This document shows, piece after piece, positions 1 through 9,475 of a DNA stretch of 64,000 nucleotides (position 1 is its first letter; every line of letters begins with the position of its first letter). The stretch covers positions 2,855,135 through 2,919,134 of the forward strand of contig NZ_FPAC01000001.1 in assembly GCF_900116105.1 (NCBI RefSeq), written 5' to 3'. Under the pieces are notes generated by a model. That model worked only from the letters and a program-made list of their open reading frames with translations, was not told where the DNA came from and did not search any database. A program made the position numbers and the translations under genes. The DNA comes from Paenibacillus sp. 453mf. Its GTDB lineage: Bacteria > Bacillota > Bacilli > Paenibacillales > Paenibacillaceae.

Positions 1-2234
1 GCTGTCCTGTTCCATTCGAGCTCTCTAGTATACGTCATCGTACCAGAGAAATGCTCCCTTCCTTCCCATTCAGTCCATGACGTAAGCGGGACTTCTCCTT
101 CTACACCATCTACTTCCCAGCCATCGTTCAAGTCCTGGGCAACAGCCTCTTGCTTGGAGATGACAGGGTTTAAAGTCACAGCAGCTGCCGGGTCGAGCGC
201 GATAACCAGACATTGTCTGCGTTCGATCGTTAGGGGGATATTCATTCCTCCATTTCTCGCTTCAGCCTGTACAGGTATAGAGGTGCCGCTCCATGCATCC
301 CACAATTCAGGCTTACCCTCACCGTTCATAGATAAAGTACCTTTGATTGCTGTTTCGCCTTCGTTGACAAGCACATACAGATGGATACCCTCCTTAACAA
401 CATGACTGATTCTCAGTCCAGGGCTTAAGGGTTTAAATTCAGCTCGATGCGGGAGTATCTGTTCCACTCGATCTGCTACTGCTTCGATGGAGTGATGAAC
501 CTCCCAGCCCGGTTCAACGCAGCCGACAGGTGGTGCAGTTACTCGGTTGTGCTCCAGAATTCTCCCACCTTGACAGACAAATTCCTTAAGCTTCTCCCGT
601 GTGTCCAGTTCAAACTGCTCTACATCCTCAAGAAGAACAATACGGTACCGCTGATTTGCTATAGCAATCATCCCGTTCTCAAGAACAGCTTCGTTCTGAA
701 GCAGCTCCTCCTCCAAATAGTTAAACTCGATTTGACCTTCATACAGCGGTCTCGCCAGCTCCCAGGACAAATGATCCGCACGGCACAGAACACACACTTC
801 AGGCTGATTTATGCTCTCTGTCATAACCCAGCTCATACGTTTAATATACTGCGAGAGACGGTCATACTCCGGCCACCAGATGTTGTTTGGTCCTACATCG
901 GGAGCCCGCTCATGAAGCCGCTCCCCTTCGATAGAATAGTAGAAAGCATGTGGACTTATCAGATTAACGCCCCGGACGAAGAGCCAGTCCAAATACCACT
1001 TCATATCATCTGCCGTTAGAGCCCAGCTGTTACCTTTGGCGCATACGCCAAAGCATTCGTTCAAATTTCTTGATTTGTTCCGGTGCCGCGCTGAATCGGC
1101 CGAGCATTTGCCCATCGTGCTGTGCTTACCGGTTATACCGAGGTCCCCTTCAGGAGCAATCCAGCGCCAAACGATGTCTTGACCGGGTATGTGAAAATAG
1201 CGTAACAGCCCCATGTCGTCACTCGCTGCAGGGTGTCCAGTCAGCGCAATGCTATGCGCCTCACACCAATCATGAAGCGGCTTGTAGAAGCTTCGCTCCA
1301 TTCTGTGTCTAACCGCCTTGCGGTAGCATCTCCGAATTTCGGCTGTGTTGTCACCGCTCTCAAGCCATAGGAGAACAAGATCCTCCTCCCGGTTCCCACT
1401 GCTCATGAACTCCTCAAGGAATCCTGCCGTCCAGGGCAGCATACCCTTGCGATGTTTTCTTCCGAGCAAATCCGGCTCATCTGTGAACATGGCGATGATA
1501 CTGCTGCCAAAATGACGGCCGATCCGCTCATAATATCGTTCATGCGTAAGCTCAATGAACAGCTGTACGGCTTCCGGATTTAACAGATCGGCTGCACGGG
1601 GTGCACCCGGTTCCCCATCGTCCTGGCCGTAATGAATGCCCCGAATCGTGCCTAAGCTATACCGGTCGATAAAGGCGACATATGACCATGCTCCTTCATC
1701 TGGCGGAGCAAAGCTCACGATGCCACAGCTATCATCTGCCACTTCAATGATCTGCGTCTTGCTGCCTTCAATTCCTTCCAGCTTCGGCCCCGTCCGGCTA
1801 ATCGCCTGCACTGATACGATACGGTCGCCTTCTTCAAGCGGGATAATCCATTCGGGTGTATTCTTCATTGGCTGCTCCAGCATGATAAGCCCGCGGCTCG
1901 CGTATTCCGGTTTACAGCGTACAATTTCCCCATTAGCACTCCCTGATGGATACATTCCTTCATCGTACAGGATGACGCGCATATTCATGCTTGCTGCCTC
2001 ATCTACGATAGCTTCCACGAGCGCCATGAATTCATCGGATAAGTAACCAAGGGTATCCGGAATACCTATACGCGGGTGAAGAACAAAGCCTTCGACTCCT
2101 TTATCACGAAAATCACGGAGCTGCCGAAGCAGTTCCTCTTGCTCTAGGTTTCCATTCCAGAACCAGAAAGGCATAGGGGTGAATGCCCCATCGGGTGTCA
2201 AAAATTGTGTTCTGAGACTTTCCAGCTTCATCAT
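1..2234 (-). CDS. GH106-like glycoside hydrolase (3' end outside window)
   Basis: An uninterrupted minus-strand frame of about 744 codons starts at ATG 2234 and is still open at base 1, so the C-terminus is missing. The N-terminus reads PMPFWFWNGNL, then a region with HPRIG and LYDEGMYPSGSANGE, and later FTDEPDLLGR and PWTAGFLEEF. This order is typical of the large (beta/alpha)8 enzymes related to GH106 alpha-L-rhamnosidases. A GTG directly upstream (2237) is an alternative start; an AGGGGA sequence precedes both. No signal peptide is visible, so the enzyme is probably cytoplasmic and acts on imported oligosaccharide. It is the last gene seen of the operon, 53 bp after the second permease pair. 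Rhamnosidase activity is inferred from family resemblance only. Confidence 0.75.
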   Translation of the reverse strand, partial: MMKLESLRTQFLTPDGAFTPMPFWFWNGNLEQEELLRQLRDFRDKGVEGFVLHPRIGIPDTLGYLSDEFMALVEAIVDEAASMNMRVILYDEGMYPSGSANGEIVRCKPEYASRGLIMLEQPMKNTPEWIIPLEEGDRIVSVQAISRTGPKLEGIEGSKTQIIEVADDSCGIVSFAPPDEGAWSYVAFIDRYSLGTIRGIHYGQDDGEPGAPRAADLLNPEAVQLFIELTHERYYERIGRHFGSSIIAMFTDEPDLLGRKHRKGMLPWTAGFLEEFMSSGNREEDLVLLWLESGDNTAEIRRCYRKAVRHRMERSFYKPLHDWCEAHSIALTGHPAASDDMGLLRYFHIPGQDIVWRWIAPEGDLGITGKHSTMGKCSADSARHRNKSRNLNECFGVCAKGNSWALTADDMKWYLDWLFVRGVNLISPHAFYYSIEGERLHERAPDVGPNNIWWPEYDRLSQYIKRMSWVMTESINQPEVCVLCRADHLSWELARPLYEGQIEFNYLEEELLQNEAVLENGMIAIANQRYRIVLLEDVEQFELDTREKLKEFVCQGGRILEHNRVTAPPVGCVEPGWEVHHSIEAVADRVEQILPHRAEFKPLSPGLRISHVVKEGIHLYVLVNEGETAIKGTLSMNGEGKPELWDAWSGTSIPVQAEARNGGMNIPLTIERRQCLVIALDPAAAVTLNPVISKQEAVAQDLNDGWEVDGVEGEVPLTSWTEWEGREHFSGTMTYTRELEWNRT

Positions 2235-2287
2235 CACAGTGATATCGTATCCCCTTTCCCAATTGAATTTAGACAGTCCGCTGCTTC

Positions 2288-3247
2288 TTATTCTACGAGA
2301 CCTGTGCGGTCAACTCCTTCTACAAACCATCTTTGTGCAAATATATACAGAATGAGCGGAGGTAGTATCATCAGGAACGAAGCAGCCATCTTCATCGGCT
2401 CATCATAGATGGACGGTCCGATCTCCTCGGCTCTCATGTTTATCTCATTCGTTATACTGGCTACACCGACAGATAGAGGCTGATCTTCCATACCATGCAG
2501 GAAAATGCTTGGCGTATAGAAGTCATTCCAGTTCCAAACGAAGGAGAATAAGAATACGACGACAATGGCTGGCCTTGCCAGCGGCAGCATCACTCGGAAG
2601 AATACTTTTAACGGATTGGCTCCATCCATCATCGCTGCTTCCTCCAGCTCCTTCGGCTGTTTGGCGAAGAACTGCCTATAAATGATGACAAACAATGCTC
2701 CTTTGACTCCTTGACCAAATAACGCGGGCAGCACAAGCGGAACGTAAGACTCAAGGAATCCCAGCTGTGAAGCGGCAATCAGCTTCGGCAGTACGGTCAG
2801 CTGCGGCGGTACAATAAAGGTAAGCAGCAAACAGAAGAACCAAAATTTCTTCAAAGGGATATCAAGCCTGGCAAACGCATATCCTGCAACTGCGCATGAA
2901 ATCGTCTGGAATACGGCTATGCTCGTTGAGAGAGATAAACTGATGGTGAGTGCTTTTGGATACTGCAGCATTTCCCATGCATCCTGCAGCATCCCGAAAT
3001 AAATAACCCGAGGCACCCAGGTCACCGCCGGGTCCATCAAATCCACAGAATCCTTAATCATGCTCGTGATCATAAAGATAATGGGATTAAGATAGATATA
3101 CGCCGTATCAATGAGGATGACATACAGGAAGCATTTGAATATAAGGCCTTTGTCCGCCTCAAGCCCAATAAGCTTGGTCTTCACGAGACGGCGGGCGGTT
3201 AGCGGCAAGCTCTTCGTTTTATTTTTGACAAAGACCGGTCTAGCCAT
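2288..3247 (-). CDS. Carbohydrate ABC transporter permease, MalG type (second pair)
   Basis: The 319-residue membrane protein has a long basic N-terminus and about six transmembrane segments. Near the C-terminal third it carries the EAA loop (EEAAMMDGANPLKVF) that docks on the ATPase, which marks the MalG-type inner-membrane subunit of family 1 sugar importers. A strong ribosome-binding site, AAAGGAGG, lies about 7 bp before ATG 3247. It is 12 bp downstream of its MalF-type partner. This is the second complete permease pair in an operon with only one ATPase and one binding protein, so the pair may share the MsmK-like ATPase encoded at 13455. The substrate is unknown. Confidence 0.9.
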   Translation of the reverse strand: MARPVFVKNKTKSLPLTARRLVKTKLIGLEADKGLIFKCFLYVILIDTAYIYLNPIIFMITSMIKDSVDLMDPAVTWVPRVIYFGMLQDAWEMLQYPKALTISLSLSTSIAVFQTISCAVAGYAFARLDIPLKKFWFFCLLLTFIVPPQLTVLPKLIAASQLGFLESYVPLVLPALFGQGVKGALFVIIYRQFFAKQPKELEEAAMMDGANPLKVFFRVMLPLARPAIVVVFLFSFVWNWNDFYTPSIFLHGMEDQPLSVGVASITNEINMRAEEIGPSIYDEPMKMAASFLMILPPLILYIFAQRWFVEGVDRTGLVE

Positions 3248-3259
3248 GATATACCTCCT

Positions 3260-4129
3260 TTAACGGTAAGCGCTGGCCCTGCGTGAAATTCTCGAGAACA
3301 GGAAGAAAATAATACCCAAGAAAACGAGAATAATACTGAAATAGATCCAGGCCAGAGCACTCGACAATCCATAATCCGCCGTATTGACCATGTCGATAAC
3401 AGGATTGGTCGGAAAAGTAAACAAATCGACCACCGTATAAATCGTATTTAACAGGATGAAGGGGACCATCTCTGGAAGTGTTATTTTCCAGAACGTCTCC
3501 CAAGGGGCTGCTCCATCCATCCGGGCTGCCTCATAGATTGAGTGCGAGATCGTTTGTCTGCCTGCAAGAAAGATCAAGATTTGAACTCCGGCATACCACA
3601 GCACAAGTACAAACGAACCCATTACCGCAATGATGGGTGCAGCCCAGCTGCCAGGAAGCAGCTCCGTTACGAAGGAAGAAATATTGTATCTCGTTAAGAA
3701 CTCAATATCACCTTCACCTTGTGCCATAAATTCTTCAATCACCTGCCCGGTCGTAAAGATAACAGGAAGAAAGAAGATGACTCGAAACGCGGTGCGTCCC
3801 GCAAATTTCTGATTAAGCATAATCGCAATCAGCAGGGCGAAGATGACAATAACCGGGATCATGAGCAGTGCTTCTCGCAGAAATGGAATCAGCCCTTCGT
3901 ACAAATATCTGCCATTCTCGAATAATATCGTCTTGTAATGCGCAAGTCCTCTATATTCCACCTTGAGCCCGCTCGCTAGAATTTCCAAATGATGAAAACT
4001 CATGTACAGCGAATACGCAAGCGGAAACGCCATAAAGATCAAGAAACCGATAACCCAGTTGGATATGAAGATGGAGCCCCACAGCTTTCGATGCGCTCGT
4101 GCACTAAGACGCCTCTTTTTACGTTTCAT
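3260..4129 (-). CDS. Sugar ABC transporter permease, MalF type (second pair)
   Basis: The 289-residue protein has six predicted transmembrane helices, beginning right after a strongly basic start (MKRKKRR), and an EAA loop reading YEAARMDGAAPWETFW. This is the shorter form of MalF without the large periplasmic loop, as usual in Gram-positive bacteria. Its ATG follows the TAG stop of the DUF5696 gene directly, and its ribosome-binding site lies inside that gene, so translation is probably coupled. It should form a heterodimer with the product at 2288-3247. Confidence 0.9.
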   Translation of the reverse strand: MKRKKRRLSARAHRKLWGSIFISNWVIGFLIFMAFPLAYSLYMSFHHLEILASGLKVEYRGLAHYKTILFENGRYLYEGLIPFLREALLMIPVIVIFALLIAIMLNQKFAGRTAFRVIFFLPVIFTTGQVIEEFMAQGEGDIEFLTRYNISSFVTELLPGSWAAPIIAVMGSFVLVLWYAGVQILIFLAGRQTISHSIYEAARMDGAAPWETFWKITLPEMVPFILLNTIYTVVDLFTFPTNPVIDMVNTADYGLSSALAWIYFSIILVFLGIIFFLFSRISRRASAYR

Positions 4130-6376
4130 CTACGCTCCATCCCCTTTCAATACCTTGAAATTCTGCCCGGCAACCTCCTCACCGTCATATAAAATTGCCG
4201 CCTCCGTATAATTGACGATAATCATGGTTCCATCTTCATAGGTGGTCGCCTTTACCCCGTCAGCCAGCTCACGATGCTCAACAATAAACTGATGCTGTAC
4301 ATCTGAGAGCGCCTCATTATACCTCCTGTACTCCGAAGCTGCGGTATCCGCCCAGCTTGCATAGTGGGAGCTTTTGAGCTGGAGACCGTGTGCCTCGGTC
4401 AATCTGTCAGCCGGCACTGCTGTGAATAGAAATGAGGGGAGCGCACCATATTCAATATCCCGCAAAAAATCGTGCTTAAATTGCTGCCTGTCATTCTCAA
4501 ATCCAGACGTATAGGTGATTAGTCCATGCACTGCGATTTGTGCAAAAGGAATGGCCTCCTGCGAGAACAGATCATAGGAGTAATCGTCTGGGAGCTCATT
4601 CACATGAGTAGCACCGCCCAGCATATAAAAGTTCGGACTTTCAATCCATGCCTCGCCCAATTCATCCTTCACTTGCTGAAGGAGCTCTTGCTGTATGGAG
4701 ATCGCTTCCGTGCGGGAGGCTCCGATTCTAGTGTTATAGTCGCTGTCCAGACGACTGCCTGTGACGAGGAGAGACAGCCCATCTGCCCCTAGCTCAGCAT
4801 AGGAGCTCAGCTCCTTGCGCAGAGCATTCTGAATAAAGCGACTGCTGGCCAAATAGACCTCATCACCGCGGATTCGGGCTTCCTGCATCGTCCCAGCCAT
4901 GTTTCTTATCGCATGATACTGCTCACGGAATCCTCCGTTACCGGTATTATTGAACTCATAATTGACTCCCAGCATAACCGGGATATCAAGCGAATGGGCA
5001 TGCTCGATTAACTCCTTCATCCCCTGCTCGCCGCCAAGCGCCGGATCAACACCAAGATATCCGCCATACTGTGCATAACCGCCTTTCTGCCATCCCAAGT
5101 AGGTTAATGACATCGAGTCAACTCCCCGCTCCCGGAGATCGGACAGAATATGTGCAGCTTGTTCAGTTGTCGTCGCTTGAATATAACGGCTCCCGAGCAT
5201 CCCATCTTCAGAATCACCACCCAGAAGAGTGAGATGAAGCGGGATATTGGCAGATTCCGAATCGCTTTGTTTCTCAAGCCCTTTCTCTTCCATCAAGTAC
5301 TTGCGGTATCGATCCGCCATGCCGACATAATCGGATTTGCCATTGTTCAAGAAATAATATCGTACAGTCCGATCAGTGCCGAAACGCTTATCTTTATTGT
5401 AGGTCGTAAAGCTCGTTCCTTTGCTCCGGTTCGTAATTTGCTCAAACGTGGCTCGATAGGTCTGCTGTGCCGTAATCCAGTTATAGCCGCTCAGCATGCC
5501 GGAAGGGGCGGCGAAAATATCGCTGTATTCGGCTCCCTCTTCTATTACAGCAAGCATTCCCTTCTCGCCAGAGTGAATTCCGAAGACCGGCATCTGGGCT
5601 GGATAACGAGAACTGAAGCCAAGCCGACTCATATAGGAGGGGTCTTTGCCGTATACACTTTCCTGATAACCAAGATTCGTATTCAGTCTGTGATCATCAT
5701 AAGCGATCAATGCGCCGGATCCGTCCGGAACGAACAGATAACCTTCCCGATCGTTTGAGTGCTCTGATGCCATAAATGGGAACAGTCTCAGCCAGATCAA
5801 GCTGTATTTGCCTTCCTTCATGCCCTTATCCACGATCTTGGTCTCCACGTAATCGTCTTGTATCCGGATTTGGACAGGCACGGTCAATTCCAGCTTGGGC
5901 ATGTCATATGTCCACTGAATGCCTCCGTCGATCTCCTGGATGTCTTCAATTGTGCCGCCTAAGGTCCTGAAATTACTCTCACGAGGCTGCGTGTTATATA
6001 CCGTGAAATCGGTGTACTGGAACATGAGTGGCGAGACCAGGTGTGTCTTCCAAATTCCACCGATCGTCTCATTCTCGAAGTCTTGCGGATCAGGATAGGA
6101 TCTCCAAATATTGCCGTTACGTTTATCCTCGACAATGAAGTGTCCTGTCTTCTCATCCAGCTTCAGAATCAGTGAATCGGTTTCTGCCGCTGCTCTAAAA
6201 TCAGCCTCTACCGGGAGTGAGGCCTCTTGCTGCTCCGCACCTCCTGATGTCCCTTGCTGAGCTGCTGGGACCATGTCATCTCCTCTAAACTTCACTTCGA
6301 GCCTACTGGCACCAAATATGATAACGAAGGCGAGAAGAATGAAGAGCACAGCTTTTCTGTATTTTGCAAGCCTCAT
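4130..6376 (-). CDS. DUF5696 family membrane-anchored protein
   Basis: The 748-residue protein has one N-terminal hydrophobic segment (about residues 9-25) and then a large extracytoplasmic part, so it is probably anchored outside the membrane. It resembles the DUF5696 family, which I associate with Paenibacillus sugar-transport operons; its function is not known. The central part (about 400-600) contains strands and helices such as VMLGVNYEFNN and MSLTYLGWQ that suggest a glycoside-hydrolase-like TIM barrel, but I cannot identify catalytic residues. An AGGAGGT ribosome-binding site precedes the ATG. It overlaps the upstream gene by 4 bp and abuts the downstream permease gene, so it is built into the transporter operon. 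It may process or hold glycan next to the permeases. Confidence 0.75.
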   Translation of the reverse strand: MRLAKYRKAVLFILLAFVIIFGASRLEVKFRGDDMVPAAQQGTSGGAEQQEASLPVEADFRAAAETDSLILKLDEKTGHFIVEDKRNGNIWRSYPDPQDFENETIGGIWKTHLVSPLMFQYTDFTVYNTQPRESNFRTLGGTIEDIQEIDGGIQWTYDMPKLELTVPVQIRIQDDYVETKIVDKGMKEGKYSLIWLRLFPFMASEHSNDREGYLFVPDGSGALIAYDDHRLNTNLGYQESVYGKDPSYMSRLGFSSRYPAQMPVFGIHSGEKGMLAVIEEGAEYSDIFAAPSGMLSGYNWITAQQTYRATFEQITNRSKGTSFTTYNKDKRFGTDRTVRYYFLNNGKSDYVGMADRYRKYLMEEKGLEKQSDSESANIPLHLTLLGGDSEDGMLGSRYIQATTTEQAAHILSDLRERGVDSMSLTYLGWQKGGYAQYGGYLGVDPALGGEQGMKELIEHAHSLDIPVMLGVNYEFNNTGNGGFREQYHAIRNMAGTMQEARIRGDEVYLASSRFIQNALRKELSSYAELGADGLSLLVTGSRLDSDYNTRIGASRTEAISIQQELLQQVKDELGEAWIESPNFYMLGGATHVNELPDDYSYDLFSQEAIPFAQIAVHGLITYTSGFENDRQQFKHDFLRDIEYGALPSFLFTAVPADRLTEAHGLQLKSSHYASWADTAASEYRRYNEALSDVQHQFIVEHRELADGVKATTYEDGTMIIVNYTEAAILYDGEEVAGQNFKVLKGDGA

Positions 6377-8538
6377 CTTAACAGCACCTCCTGATAGACT
6401 TCATGGACAAATACGAGCAGCTCGTTCGTAAGACCAATGACAAGAAAGATCAAGACTGCGAGCACAATTAAAGCGAACAGGCTCATTATCATATTCATCA
6501 AGGTTTCCCCTACGGTGTAATTATGTAAGGACTGAACCATCCAGATGAACAGAAAAGCGAGCCAGATATACATTCCGAGCTGGAGATAATCGTAAATTGC
6601 ACCTTCTGCGCGTGTCATGACATTGGATAGGACAGCCAGCGGTACACCAATGAGAATAAAAGGCGTGAGTGCATAGGCACTGCCAACAAAAACATCCTTG
6701 AAACGTCCCTCTCCCCTGTAGATGGAGCTAATCAAATAATTGCTTACAACCCAACCGCACCACAGCCCTAGGAAAGGGAGCAGCACCGAGGTCACTGTAA
6801 CCGAAGACGGCGAAACCGGGTTGAACGCAAAGCTCGTCATCTGTTCAGATAGAAGGAGCGCACTTCCTGTCAGTACCAACAGAATACACGCGCTCACATA
6901 CCCGCCTTTATTCTCAAACCTTAATGCGGTAAAACCGTCGATGGGATGTCTTAGAATGACAAAAGCCTGTTTTAGTTGGGAGAACAACAGATACCTGTCA
7001 TCCATTCGGTTTGAGAAGCCTTCCATCATCCGATTTGTTCTTCCTCTAGCTAGTCGGTTGACAACAAATATAAGTACTGCGGCTACTGCGAGCAGCGTAG
7101 CAAAGAATGAGAATCGAGCCTGGAACCACTGCAGCCGGATCTGCCAGAAGGACTCTGAATAACCTGCATCGTTTCCCGCAATTTTGAACAGCCTGGCGGC
7201 TTCCTCGTAATTTCCCTTCTTATACGCTACCTGTGCTAGACCTAGAATGGCCGGCAAATATTGTTCATTGAGACGAAGTACTTCCTTCCAGGGCTGCTCA
7301 CTTTCGAGATACCTGCCCTCTTGGGTCAAGCGGTTCGCCTCATGCACCATTGCCCCGAATTCCGACAGACGATAGGCTTGCAGTATGCTTTCCTGACTGT
7401 CGAGCACATAAATTTCTCCTCTGGAATTAATATCAATCGCAGCAGGTGTCTTAATTAAACCGAGCTGGGACGAAGCAGATGATGAAGGTCCGCCGAAATA
7501 AAAGAGCAGATTGCCATTAGCATCATACTGGCTCAAATAGGTGTAATAGGAATCAACGACTGTAAAATTCCCTTCCGAATCGACTGAAACATCGACAATT
7601 TGGGGAGGGGTTGTAATGCCGTCAACATAACGAATGTCATACCAGTTATACTCGCCGAAGCTCTTCTTCGCCGTGCCGAATTTATTATATTGGGCAAGAA
7701 TATTCTCTCCCTGGAAATTCAGCTTTTTAATCTGCTCGGCTTCCACTTCAGCACCGTTCGTTACGGTATAGATGAACCCCCCGTCATCGATCGCAAGATT
7801 GTTGACAGCAGGAGGAATTTTGCTCGTTTCATTTTCATACATCTCCCGGGTGTAAAATGCTCTTTTTATGGAATCAATGAAGGAAAATGGTGCCGCATTG
7901 GCTCCATAGAATCTTTGAAATTCCCCATCCGGGTTAAGCTGTACCAGCCCGTAATATCCGCCCATCGTGACAATATATATGTATCCGCGTTTGTCCGCCG
8001 CCACCTTGATGGGATCGTATTTCAGCTCCTCTGGTACATTGCTGGATTCAGGACGCTTATATTCCTTAAGCAGCTGGCCTGATGCCGACAGTCGAACAAC
8101 GCGCTTATTCCCGGTATCCGCAATGAAAATATGACCCTTCTCATCAACAAATACGCCTTGAGGAGCATTCAGCGGATTCTCCGCCAGCTCATAATACCTT
8201 TCAAAATTCCCGTCTTTATCAAATTTCACAATTCGATTGTTACCCGTGTCTGCCACATAAATTTCATCAGACTCACTGATATAGACATCCGAAGGCTTCT
8301 GCATCGGCGAAGCCACGAATTGCCCCGGATTGTCTGGATCGGGTGCGGCGAGATCCTTGCCTATCATTTTGAAGGGTGTGTAGGCGGGCTGGGTGTCAAT
8401 CTGATGTCCATAGCTGTCTTTCGTAAAAGTGCCGTAGGTTACGTCCGCCCATGCCGTATGCGGAACCTGCACAGCAGTCAGGATCAGTGCCAAACTAACG
8501 ACAGACAGCCATGCACGTAATCCACAGTTAAACTTCAT
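6373..8538 (-). CDS. Secreted NHL-repeat / TPR-like / YIP1 membrane protein
   Basis: A signal peptide of about 31 residues ends at AWA. NHL-type beta-propeller repeats follow (for example DVYISESDEIYVADTGNNRI and VFVDEKGHIFIADTGNKRV), continuing to about residue 390. A short TPR-like helical stretch (LNEQYLPAILGLAQVAYKKG) comes next, then a transmembrane helix near 490 and a five-helix hydrophobic C-terminus like the YIP1 family. The propeller would sit outside the cell and the YIP1 part in the membrane. I chose ATG 8538 because AAAGGAGG lies just upstream; an upstream GTG at 8559 would overlap the preceding stop and lacks a site. It overlaps the DUF5696 gene by 4 bp. The function is unknown; by position it is an accessory part of the sugar importer. 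Confidence 0.8.
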   Translation of the reverse strand: MKFNCGLRAWLSVVSLALILTAVQVPHTAWADVTYGTFTKDSYGHQIDTQPAYTPFKMIGKDLAAPDPDNPGQFVASPMQKPSDVYISESDEIYVADTGNNRIVKFDKDGNFERYYELAENPLNAPQGVFVDEKGHIFIADTGNKRVVRLSASGQLLKEYKRPESSNVPEELKYDPIKVAADKRGYIYIVTMGGYYGLVQLNPDGEFQRFYGANAAPFSFIDSIKRAFYTREMYENETSKIPPAVNNLAIDDGGFIYTVTNGAEVEAEQIKKLNFQGENILAQYNKFGTAKKSFGEYNWYDIRYVDGITTPPQIVDVSVDSEGNFTVVDSYYTYLSQYDANGNLLFYFGGPSSSASSQLGLIKTPAAIDINSRGEIYVLDSQESILQAYRLSEFGAMVHEANRLTQEGRYLESEQPWKEVLRLNEQYLPAILGLAQVAYKKGNYEEAARLFKIAGNDAGYSESFWQIRLQWFQARFSFFATLLAVAAVLIFVVNRLARGRTNRMMEGFSNRMDDRYLLFSQLKQAFVILRHPIDGFTALRFENKGGYVSACILLVLTGSALLLSEQMTSFAFNPVSPSSVTVTSVLLPFLGLWCGWVVSNYLISSIYRGEGRFKDVFVGSAYALTPFILIGVPLAVLSNVMTRAEGAIYDYLQLGMYIWLAFLFIWMVQSLHNYTVGETLMNMIMSLFALIVLAVLIFLVIGLTNELLVFVHEVYQEVLLR

Positions 8539-8558
8539 ACGGATCCTCCTTTCCTTCA

Positions 8559-9473
8559 CTACTTGATGCCGGAATGCGACATTGTGGCAATCACCTTGCG
8601 CTGAAAGAACAGAAACATAATCAGTGTTGGCAAGAACATGATGAGTGCAGCTGCTGCCGCTGCCGTCTGTCTGGCTACAGAGTTGGCAAGATTCTGGGTA
8701 AGGGTCGACAGAAAGAAAGGAAATGTCTTCATCGCATCGTCCTGCATGAACAGCGTCGATGTGGATACATCGCCCCAGATCGACTGGAAGGAGAGGATGG
8801 CGACTGTAGCACAGGCCGGCAGTGTAATCGGAATAATAATTCTTGCGAAGATCGTAAACTCCCTCGCTCCGTCAATTTTACCTGCTTCAATCAGCTCATT
8901 CGGAACCTGATCCATAAACTGCTTCATCAGAAATACACCTACGGTACTCGCGATATGAGGCAGGATATGTGCCCAATAAGTGTTCATAATACCCAGATTG
9001 GCAACCACTACATATCTGGGAATATTAATTGCCTCCTGCACAAACATCAGGGACACGACAATAATGGAAAATAGCAGCTTGTGACCCGGAAATTTATGCT
9101 TCGAGAGCGGATAGGCGCAGAGAGCGCTTACAATAGTGACGCTTCCTGTTCCGATGACGCCAACGACGATGCTGTTAAACAAATATCGTGAAACAGGGAT
9201 AACGGCATCCCGGGTCATGACAAACAGCTCGGTAAAATTGCTCAAGGTCGGCTGCCGGACAAAAATATTCGGAGGGAAAATAAACAGCTCCGAGTACGGC
9301 TTGAGCGCATGGTTTATGATGTAAATGATCGGCACCAGCATCAGCACAGCGAATATGCCGAGCAGAAACGTCAAAATCAGCTGTGTTCTGTCCATACGCC
9401 GAAGCCAGAATTTATGGCGTATTACAGGCCGTTTGACTGACTTCTGTGATCCATCATTTGCGGCATGGTCCAT
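8559..9473 (-). CDS. Carbohydrate ABC transporter permease, MalG type (first pair)
   Basis: This inner-membrane permease of about 304 residues has six transmembrane helices and an EAA-type loop at about 200 (LIEAGKIDGAREFTIF). Two in-frame ATGs exist, at 9479 and 9473. The second is preferred because the GGGGGA site lies about 6 bp before it; the first would form an ATGA overlap with the upstream stop but sits too close to the site. The TAG stop overlaps the start region of the NHL/YIP1 gene. It pairs with the MalF-type gene directly upstream. Confidence 0.9.
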   Translation of the reverse strand: MDHAANDGSQKSVKRPVIRHKFWLRRMDRTQLILTFLLGIFAVLMLVPIIYIINHALKPYSELFIFPPNIFVRQPTLSNFTELFVMTRDAVIPVSRYLFNSIVVGVIGTGSVTIVSALCAYPLSKHKFPGHKLLFSIIVVSLMFVQEAINIPRYVVVANLGIMNTYWAHILPHIASTVGVFLMKQFMDQVPNELIEAGKIDGAREFTIFARIIIPITLPACATVAILSFQSIWGDVSTSTLFMQDDAMKTFPFFLSTLTQNLANSVARQTAAAAAALIMFLPTLIMFLFFQRKVIATMSHSGIK

Positions 9474-9475
9474 GT

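Noticed and set aside
447..2046. Several plus-strand frames of 80-190 codons
   Set aside because: They lie opposite the continuous GH106-like frame on the minus strand and have no family features or ribosome-binding sites.
3240..3503. 87-residue minus-strand frame in the MalF gene
   Set aside because: It overlaps the permease gene in another frame and resembles nothing.
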